From positions 1-49,563 of the forward strand of contig JAUILL010000028.1 of assembly GCA_030433335.1 (NCBI GenBank): DNA of 49,563 nucleotides. Direction: 5' to 3'. Positions 44,079 through 49,563 of this stretch are shown piece by piece. Under the pieces are notes generated by a model, which was not told the DNA's origin, did no database searches, and saw only the letters and a program-made list of their open reading frames with translations. Both the position numbers and the translations under genes were made by a program. The first letter of the stretch is position 1. The number at the start of each line of letters is the position of its first letter. The stretch is from Alphaproteobacteria bacterium. Its GTDB lineage: Bacteria; Pseudomonadota; Alphaproteobacteria; Rhodobacterales; Rhodobacteraceae.

Positions 44079-46271
44079 TTACCTCAGACGGAGGGCGTTG
44101 AGCGACACGATGATCGAACTCGAGGACATCGCGAGCGCGGCGATAAGGGGGGTGGCCAGTCCGATGATCGCAAGGGGCACGGCGATGACGTTATAGGCGG
44201 TCGCGATGCGGAAGTTCTCTTTGATACGGCTGGTGGCTTTGCGGGCGGTCACGAGCGAGTCCGCCACGGGCGACAGATCGCGCCCCAAAAGTACGATATC
44301 TGAGGCAACGCGGGCCGCGTCCAGTGCGGTCGCCGGGCTGATCGAGACATCTGCGGCCGCCAAGGCAGCGGTGTCGTTCAGGCCGTCGCCGACCATCAGG
44401 ACATGTGCGCCGCTGGAGGACAGGGATTCGATGGTGGCGAGCTTGGTTTGGGGCAGGCAGTTGGCTTGGAATTCGTCGATGCCAAGCCGGTTGGCGAGGT
44501 CTGTGACGGGGGCGTCACTGTCGCCGGACAGCAGGATCACTCGTTTGCCAGCGGCTTTCAGCGCTGTGATCGTCTCCGCTGCACCCGCGCGCAGGTCGTC
44601 GGCAAAGCGGAACTGCACGGGAGCGTTGGTGCCCACGCGCAGCCAAGCAGAGGTCACGTCGCCCGCCTCTGCGCCGATCCAGTCGTTGCGGCCCAAGCGG
44701 ACGGTCTGGCCGCGCCAATTGGCTTCGGTGCCTTGGCCTGGACGTTCGGTGATGTCGGTGATCTGCGCGGGTTTGATACCAGCGGCGCGGGCGGCACTGG
44801 TGATGGCGCGGGACAGGGGGTGACCCGAGCCTTCGGCCAGGGCCAGCGCGATTTCCAGATCAGCGGTGCTTTGATCGCCGAGGTTGGACAGAACGGGGGT
44901 GCCTTCGGTCAGGGTGCCGGTTTTGTCAAAGACGACGGTGTCCACGGTGGCCAGACGTTCCAGTGCGGTTTCGTGTTTGATCAGCATGCCCTTGCGGAAC
45001 AGGCGTCCAGAGGCGGCGGTGGTCACTGCCGGAACAGCCAGACCCAGCGCACAGGGGCAGGTGATGATCAGAACCGCAGCGGCGATGTTCAGCGAGGTTC
45101 GCAGATCCTGCGAATAGATGAACCAGCCGACAAAGCTGAGGGCCGACAGGATGTGAACGCCGGGCGCATAGAGCTTTGCCGCGCGGTCCGCCAGCGAAGT
45201 GTAGCGCGAGCGGCCGGATTCCGCGATGGCGACCAGATCGGCCATGCGGTGCAAGGAGGTGTCCTGTCCCACGGCGCTGGCACGGATGGTCAGGGGGCCG
45301 GTCAGGTTGACCTCGCCCGCGCTGATCGCTTGGCCGGGGGCGGCGGCGACAGGGACGGTTTCGCCGGTCAGCAAAGAGCGGTCGAGTTCAGAGGTGCCGG
45401 TGACAATCTCGCCATCCACAGGGCAGCGCGAGCCGGGGCGGACGAGGACCATGTCGCCAATCCGCAGGTCTGCGGCGGCGACGGTCTGTTCGGTGCCATC
45501 GGTGATGCGGATGGCGCGGGGGACTTCCAATGCCGCCAGCTCTTCGGCGGCAGAGCGGGCCACGGCGCGGGTGCGGTGGTCCAGATAGCGGCCTGCGAGC
45601 AGGAAGAAGGTCAGGGTTAAAGCGGCGTCGAAATAGGCGTGGTGGCCAGAGAGGGCGGTTTCCCAGACGGACATGACGACGGCGAGCAGGATCGCCAGCG
45701 TGATCGGCACGTCCATGTTCAGGCGGCCTGCGGACAGCGCCTTCCACGCGTTGCGGAAGAAGGGTTGGCCCGAAAACCCGATGGCGGGCAGTGTGATCGC
45801 CGCCGAAATCCAGTGGAACATGTCGCGGGTGGCATCGGCGGCACCGGCCCAGACCGACACCGACAGCAGCATCACGTTCATCGAGGCAAAGCCCGCAACC
45901 GCCAGACGCATCAGCAGATCGCGGCCGGCTTTGTCCGTGGCAGTGGATTGGATGGTGGCGACGTCGAGTTCATGCGCCTCGTAGCCGATCCCTTCGAGCA
46001 AGCCGACCAGATCGGCGGGGTCGACGGACATCTCGGCGTCCACGTTGGCGCGCTTCAGGGTCAGGTTGACCCGCGCATCCTTGACGCCCGGATAGGCGTT
46101 GAGGGCAGACTCGACCGCGCTGATGCAGGCCGAGCAGTGAATGGTGGGCAAGGACAGTGCGATCCGTGTGTCTTTGAGCGCCTCGGCGCGGGCGGCGATC
46201 GCCTCGGCCGTGGGGGCAGCAACACAGGCCGGACACGCCGAGGGGGCCTGACGACTGATCGCGACTGTCAT
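44079..46271 (-). CDS. ccoI: Copper-translocating P-type ATPase CcoI
   Basis: 730 residues. It exports or delivers copper for the CuB centre of cbb3 oxidase. In order: a Cys-rich N-terminus (CPACVAA), an HMA domain with CSACISA, membrane helices, the actuator motif TGETVPV, the CPC copper site in ITCPCALGLAVP, the phosphorylation motif DKTGTLTEG, and the hinge GDGLNDTAAL. These are all intact. It lies between ccoH and ccoS. Confidence 0.95.
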   Translation of the reverse strand: MTVAISRQAPSACPACVAAPTAEAIAARAEALKDTRIALSLPTIHCSACISAVESALNAYPGVKDARVNLTLKRANVDAEMSVDPADLVGLLEGIGYEAHELDVATIQSTATDKAGRDLLMRLAVAGFASMNVMLLSVSVWAGAADATRDMFHWISAAITLPAIGFSGQPFFRNAWKALSAGRLNMDVPITLAILLAVVMSVWETALSGHHAYFDAALTLTFFLLAGRYLDHRTRAVARSAAEELAALEVPRAIRITDGTEQTVAAADLRIGDMVLVRPGSRCPVDGEIVTGTSELDRSLLTGETVPVAAAPGQAISAGEVNLTGPLTIRASAVGQDTSLHRMADLVAIAESGRSRYTSLADRAAKLYAPGVHILSALSFVGWFIYSQDLRTSLNIAAAVLIITCPCALGLAVPAVTTAASGRLFRKGMLIKHETALERLATVDTVVFDKTGTLTEGTPVLSNLGDQSTADLEIALALAEGSGHPLSRAITSAARAAGIKPAQITDITERPGQGTEANWRGQTVRLGRNDWIGAEAGDVTSAWLRVGTNAPVQFRFADDLRAGAAETITALKAAGKRVILLSGDSDAPVTDLANRLGIDEFQANCLPQTKLATIESLSSSGAHVLMVGDGLNDTAALAAADVSISPATALDAARVASDIVLLGRDLSPVADSLVTARKATSRIKENFRIATAYNVIAVPLAIIGLATPLIAALAMSSSSIIVSLNALRLR

Positions 46272-46275
46272 TTCC

Positions 46276-46749
46276 TTAACCTTTCACGTGCAGCACGAGG
46301 CGCTGCTGGAACAGAGTTCCGTCTTCGGACCGCGCCTTGAGGCGCAGGTTCCAGTTGCCACGGCCCAGAGTGACGGGGGCCGACAGATCCGTGCCGGTCC
46401 ACGCAAAGACGGGGGTGGTGTCGTCCCGCGCTTCGGTCGCGCGGCCAAGGATCGCCTCTTCGATCACGGGGTTCACGGGGCGGCCGTTTTCATCGCGGAT
46501 CGAAAGGATCAGGTTGCCCCGCTCTAGCCGGATCTGGGCATCCCAACCCAAAGCGACCTGCGCCTTCTTAGCTTCGTTGAACTTCTGGCTGGCGACGTAG
46601 GAGTTCTTGGTCTCCAGCCCCGGGAAGGTGTGGATGGCGTTGTACGCCATCACGAGGTTCACAGTGATAATCACACCGAAGGCCGCGACAAATCCGGCAA
46701 ACACGTGCCATCCTTTGATGCGGAATTCCTGTTTCGCTGCTTGGGCCAT
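46276..46749 (-). CDS. ccoH: CcoH/FixH family protein
   Basis: 157 residues with one membrane segment (GWHVFAGFVAAFGVIITVNLVMAYNAI) and a periplasmic domain. The sequence TFPGLETKNSYVASQKFNEAKKAQ is typical of FixH. CcoH helps stable assembly of cbb3 oxidase. Its ATG touches the ccoG stop codon, and its stop is four bases before ccoI, so translation of the cluster is linked. Confidence 0.93.
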   Translation of the reverse strand: MAQAAKQEFRIKGWHVFAGFVAAFGVIITVNLVMAYNAIHTFPGLETKNSYVASQKFNEAKKAQVALGWDAQIRLERGNLILSIRDENGRPVNPVIEEAILGRATEARDDTTPVFAWTGTDLSAPVTLGRGNWNLRLKARSEDGTLFQQRLVLHVKG

Positions 46750-48185
46750 CAGTTGTCCCTTCCGTTAAAGACGGTTTCTTTGGCGACCTGTTCATCGGCG
46801 ATTGGATCAGAGACCGTGATGGTCATTTCGGTCCGTTCATCCTGCGCGGCGTCGGTGTCTGGAGCGGCGACAATGTAGACGCGCTGCAGCTTGGTGCTGT
46901 CGGCCGGAACCTGAGTCACGTTGTCATCATAGCCTTCGAGCTTCAGTTCGAACACATCAGAGGGTGCGACAGTGACGGTAAATCCGCGATCCTCGCCGTG
47001 TTTGTTGCGCAGACGCACGTCATAGGTGTTGCGGATCGAGCCATCGGACAGGGTCACGAAGGTCGGGTTGCGCACCGGTGCGACGGTCATGTCGATGTCC
47101 TGACGGCTGAGAAGCGCGACGATCAGGCCGACACCGACCAGCGACCACAGCGCCGTGTAGAGAAGGACGCGGGGGCGGAAGACGTGCTTCATGATCGGGC
47201 GGGGGGCGTTGCCTTCGCGTTCGAGCTTTTCGTCCGAGAGCGCGATGTAGTCGATCAGGCCGCGGGGCTTGCCGATCTTGGCCATCATGTCGTCACAGGC
47301 GTCGATACACAGGGCGCAGGTGATGCATTCCAGTTGCTGGCCGTTGCGGATGTCGATGCCCATGGGGCAGACGTTCACGCAGGCCATGCAGTCTATGCAA
47401 TCACCCAAGTTCTCGGCGCCTTCGGCCTTGCGGTGCTTGCCGCGGGGTTCGCCGCGCCAGTCGCGGTAGCCGACGGTGATGGTGTCTTCGTCCATCATGG
47501 CCGCTTGAATGCGGGGCCACGGGCAGGCGTAGATGCAGATCTGTTCGCGCATGAAACCACCGAACACAAAGGTGGTCAGGGTCAGAACACCCATGGTGGT
47601 ATAGGCCACGGGGTGCGCGCGGAAATGCAGCAGGTCATTGAGAAGGGTTGGGGCGTCGGTGAAGTAGAACACCCATGCGCCGCCGGTCGCGAGGCCGATC
47701 AGGAACCACAAAGCCCATTTGGTTGCCCGAAGCCGCGCTTTGCGGAAGTCCATCTTTTTCTGGCGGTGAAGTCGCAGACGCGCGTTGCGGTCACCTTCGA
47801 CCCAGCGTTCGACCAGAATAAAGAGGTCGGTCCAGACGGTCTGCGGGCAGGTGTAGCCGCACCAGACGCGCCCGAGCGCGGAGGTGAACAGGAACAGGCC
47901 AAGGCCCGCCATAATCAGCAAACCCGCGATGAAGTAGAACTCGTGGGGCCAGATTTCGATGAAGAAGAAAAAGAAGCGGCGGTTCGCCAGATCGACCAGA
48001 ACGGCCTGATCAGGAAGGTTGGGGCCGCGATCCCAACGAAGCCAGGGCGTGATGTAGTAGATGCCCAGAGTGATCGCCATGATCACCCACTTCAGGTTCC
48101 GGAATTTGCCGCTGACGCGACGGGGAAATATGGGCTCGCGTGCTGCGTAAAGTTGATCTTCTGGCTGTTCGGCTTGGCTCACGGA
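46749..48185 (-). CDS. ccoG: cbb3 oxidase accessory iron-sulfur protein CcoG (FixG/RdxA)
   Basis: 478 residues from GTG 48185, preceded by GGAG eight bases upstream. The longer frame to 48257 would begin inside the FNR box and cross a hairpin, so it is rejected. Membrane segments are followed by two 4Fe-4S motifs, CIDCMACVNVCPMG and CITCALCIDAC, and a C-terminal Ig-like domain (about 380-470). CcoG is a membrane iron-sulfur protein with a role in copper reduction for cbb3 assembly. The structural genes ccoNOQP are not in the window. Confidence 0.95.
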   Translation of the reverse strand, partial: SVSQAEQPEDQLYAAREPIFPRRVSGKFRNLKWVIMAITLGIYYITPWLRWDRGPNLPDQAVLVDLANRRFFFFFIEIWPHEFYFIAGLLIMAGLGLFLFTSALGRVWCGYTCPQTVWTDLFILVERWVEGDRNARLRLHRQKKMDFRKARLRATKWALWFLIGLATGGAWVFYFTDAPTLLNDLLHFRAHPVAYTTMGVLTLTTFVFGGFMREQICIYACPWPRIQAAMMDEDTITVGYRDWRGEPRGKHRKAEGAENLGDCIDCMACVNVCPMGIDIRNGQQLECITCALCIDACDDMMAKIGKPRGLIDYIALSDEKLEREGNAPRPIMKHVFRPRVLLYTALWSLVGVGLIVALLSRQDIDMTVAPVRNPTFVTLSDGSIRNTYDVRLRNKHGEDRGFTVTVAPSDVFELKLEGYDDNVTQVPADSTKLQRVYIVAAPDTDAAQDERTEMTITVSDPIADEQVAKETVFNGRDN

Positions 48186-48200
48186 ATCGCTCCGATATAA

Positions 48201-48228
48201 AAAAAGGGCATTTGATGCTGCCCTTTTT
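48201..48228 (-). terminator. Intrinsic terminator between LysR gene and ccoG
   Basis: AAAAAGGGCA and TGCCCTTTTT pair around an eight-base loop; a T run follows on the minus strand. It would stop reading from the LysR gene, and lies between the FNR box and ccoG. Confidence 0.72.
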
Positions 48229-48250
48229 GCAGGAGCGGTGTCTTCGGGCT

Positions 48251-48264
48251 TTGACACAGGTCAA
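48251..48264. promoter_or_regulatory. FNR/FnrL box upstream of ccoG
   Basis: TTGAC-ACAG-GTCAA is a perfect palindrome of the TTGAY-N4-RTCAA type bound by FnrL in Rhodobacteraceae. It lies 66-79 bases before the ccoG start, which fits oxygen-limited activation of the ccoGHIS operon. Confidence 0.85.
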
Positions 48265-48283
48265 ACCCGAATCTGTGCCATAG

Positions 48284-49159
48284 CTATTGCGACAATTGGC
48301 CCTTCAGCCAACCGGCAAAAGTCGACAGCGACTTCCGCTGCACGCCGGGACGGGTCACGAAATAGTAGCCCAGCGCCTCGTTCGGAGATTCGAATAGAAC
48401 CTTGAGCGAGCCGTCGTTGAGCGGACGGCGCACCATCGCGCGGCTGACCAGAGCAATGCCTTCGCCGTCGAGCAGTGCATCGACAAGCTGAGCGTTCGGC
48501 AGCTGCGTCACGTCCGGTCCTTTGGCGGCGGTGATCCCGTGGATGTCGAGCCAGACACCAGTTTCGTTCGAACCGGTCTCCTGCAGCCACTTCAGATCGA
48601 GCGCATCTGCGGGGCCAGTGAATTCACGATCGCCGACCAGCGAAGGGCTGCCGACCAGAACCAGGTCCGAAGGCAACAGCAGAGTGGCTTCGAGCGCGGG
48701 CCAGACCCCTGCCCCGTAGCGCACGGCCATATCGATACCGGCAGGGCGCAGATCAACAATCTCGGCGGTCGGGTTGAGTAGCACCTCGATCTCGGGATGT
48801 TGCTGGCGGAAGCTGTCCAGACGGGGCATCAGCCAGTTGATGGTGAACAGCGGCGCGGCAGCAACCTGAAGCGGACGCGTTTCATCACCGTCGGTCATTT
48901 CCTCGACCTTCTGGTAGATGGTTTCAAGCGCAGGCAGCAAGACCTGCGCCAACTGCGTGCCTTCTGGTGTCAGCATGACCCCACGACCCTGACGTGCGAC
49001 GAGAGGCGTCCCCAAATGCCCCTCGAGCTGCCGGATCTGCTGGCTGATTGCAGCGTGCGTTACGTTTAAAAGTGCCCCTGCGCGAGAGACACTCCCCGAC
49101 TGCGCCAAGGCAGCAAATGCCCGGAGCGCGGGCAAAGAAGGCATGCGAAGCCAATCCAT
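48284..49159 (-). CDS. LysR family regulator (GcvA-like)
   Basis: 291 residues. The N-terminal winged helix-turn-helix is standard (LPALRAFAALAQSGSVSRAGALLNVTHAAISQQIRQLEGHLGTPLVARQGRGVMLTPEG), and the effector domain has the GcvA-like features PLFTINWLMPRLDSFRQQHPEIEVLL and GIDMAVRYGAG. Its target is unknown. It lies directly upstream of ccoG on the same strand, separated by the FNR box and a terminator, so co-transcription is unlikely. GcvA-type regulators often control a divergent gene, but to the right only non-coding DNA and an IS remain. Confidence 0.9.
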   Translation of the reverse strand: MDWLRMPSLPALRAFAALAQSGSVSRAGALLNVTHAAISQQIRQLEGHLGTPLVARQGRGVMLTPEGTQLAQVLLPALETIYQKVEEMTDGDETRPLQVAAAPLFTINWLMPRLDSFRQQHPEIEVLLNPTAEIVDLRPAGIDMAVRYGAGVWPALEATLLLPSDLVLVGSPSLVGDREFTGPADALDLKWLQETGSNETGVWLDIHGITAAKGPDVTQLPNAQLVDALLDGEGIALVSRAMVRRPLNDGSLKVLFESPNEALGYYFVTRPGVQRKSLSTFAGWLKGQLSQ

Positions 49160-49440
49160 TTATTAATCTCGACTAACAATATTACAAAAGCAGCGTGGAA
49201 AAAACACACTCATACAAGTTTAATATGACCATTACATACTTACTCAAGCAGCAAAACAGGTGAAATTTCTATTTTTCCTACCCGCATGTATATAAATGAT
49301 CGTTATTCAATTGCAAAAACACACAGAACCCCTCAGTCCCTTTAACGTTTATACACGCATAAAGTGAGCGCGGCACCCCTAATGTCGCATTTTATGCCAA
49401 ATTTTCGCCTTAATGCACAGAATAAGGCGCTAAATTGACT
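49160..49440. other. AT-rich intergenic region between LysR gene and the IS end
   Basis: About 280 bases with no convincing gene. It is much more AT-rich than its surroundings and contains a 7-bp inverted repeat CGCCTTA/TAAGGCG with a ten-base loop (49406-49429) close to the IS end. The regulated gene normally expected beside a LysR gene is absent here. Confidence 0.6.
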
Positions 49441-49563
49441 AGGGTCAGGATTCATAACCAGAACATGACGACTGCCGCTAATGCGCATGCTGACAGGAAG
49501 ACCTTCGGACACCTGTCGTAGCGTGTTGCGACCCGCCGCCAATCCTTGAGGCGAGCGAAACTG
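49441..49563 (-). mobile_element. Right end of an IS5-type insertion sequence
   Basis: The transposase C-terminus (49452-49563) and an adjoining terminal sequence beginning AGGGTCAGGATTCATAA (49441 onward) mark one end of an insertion sequence that runs beyond the window. The joint with flanking DNA appears to be at or near 49438-49441, where CTAG is read; a CTA or TA target repeat would be expected. Confidence 0.75.
49452..49563 (-). CDS. IS5 family transposase, C-terminal end (partial)
   Basis: The minus strand is open from the window edge to the TGA at 49452, giving 36 residues that include LKDWRRVATRYDRCPKVFL and end FWL. This matches the C-terminal segment of IS5-group (IS427-like) DDE transposases. 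The catalytic residues and start are outside the window. Confidence 0.82.
   Translation of the reverse strand, partial: SFARLKDWRRVATRYDRCPKVFLSACALAAVVMFWL

Noticed and set aside
44884..45620. Long plus-strand frames opposite ccoI and ccoG
   Set aside because: They are reverse-complement shadows of GC-rich genes with complete motifs on the minus strand.
46749..48257. Longer ccoG starting at 48257
   Set aside because: That start would lie within the FNR palindrome and the extra residues would be encoded by the terminator hairpin; GTG 48185 has a good GGAG site.
1..49563. Defence island, prophage or CRISPR array
   Set aside because: No nuclease, integrase, phage structural or Cas-like genes and no spaced direct repeats were found; most genes are housekeeping.

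Overview
The window looks like a chromosomal segment of an alphaproteobacterium of the Rhodobacteraceae (Roseobacter group). The evidence is a DUF2794 gene, a membrane-bound ferritin (mbfA) behind an Irr-type iron operator, a ccoGHIS cluster behind an FnrL/FNR box, the succinylase branch of diaminopimelate synthesis (dapD, dapE), aerobic hemF, and uniformly fairly high GC. Genus cannot be decided from the sequence. I see no rRNA, tRNA, CRISPR array or prophage. The only clear mobile DNA is the 3' end of an IS5-type transposase at the right edge.

Layout. 1-9 kb: the tail of an acidic repeat protein, an MFS transporter, a tightly packed minus-strand run (OCD-family enzyme, HAD hydrolase, YaiI family, S-formylglutathione hydrolase, then an AEC transporter), mbfA with its iron operator, a TetR regulator, a HAD phosphatase, a GNAT and an I78-type lipoprotein. 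9-15.3 kb: DUF2794, an NlpC/P60 hydrolase, an M17 aminopeptidase, an orphan NarL-type response regulator, a beta carbonic anhydrase and two tandem secreted four-cysteine paralogs. 15.3-28.6 kb: asd, an AstE/AspA-like deacylase, an MltB-type transglycosylase broken by one in-frame TGA, a GST, RNase R, a GNAT, dapE, a small protein, a Ca2+/Na+ antiporter, a GlsB-like membrane protein, dapD, a LOG-family protein and hemC. 28.6-37.3 kb: hemE followed by an amino-sugar kinase and nagA, then hemF, a DUF3047 protein, a DUF2798 protein, a lipoprotein, an SDR that lacks its catalytic Tyr/Lys, an RsmC-like methyltransferase, clpS and a HAD hydrolase. 37.4-43.8 kb: a SPOR-tailed D,D-carboxypeptidase and a glycan module of three genes (two-part glycosyltransferase, alpha/beta hydrolase, glycosyltransferase-methyltransferase fusion). 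43.9-49.6 kb: ccoS, ccoI, ccoH and ccoG, a LysR regulator, and the IS fragment.

Themes. Many genes serve the cell envelope. asd, dapD and dapE supply diaminopimelate; the transglycosylase, carboxypeptidase and NlpC/P60 enzyme cut peptidoglycan or its peptides; the kinase/nagA pair can return amino sugars to central metabolism. hemC, hemE, hemF, mbfA and ccoGHIS link haem, iron and copper handling to respiration. Regulation visible in the sequence includes the Irr-type operator over the mbfA promoter, a TetR palindrome, a palindrome next to a good sigma70 promoter before the carbonic anhydrase, and an FNR box before ccoG next to an intrinsic terminator.

The best candidates for something undescribed are the glycan module (39.0-43.8 kb), the SDR without YxxxK, the paired four-cysteine secreted proteins, and the transglycosylase with TGA at its conserved Trp codon. 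None is proven to be a new system from sequence alone. Site coordinates were counted by hand and may be off by one base.
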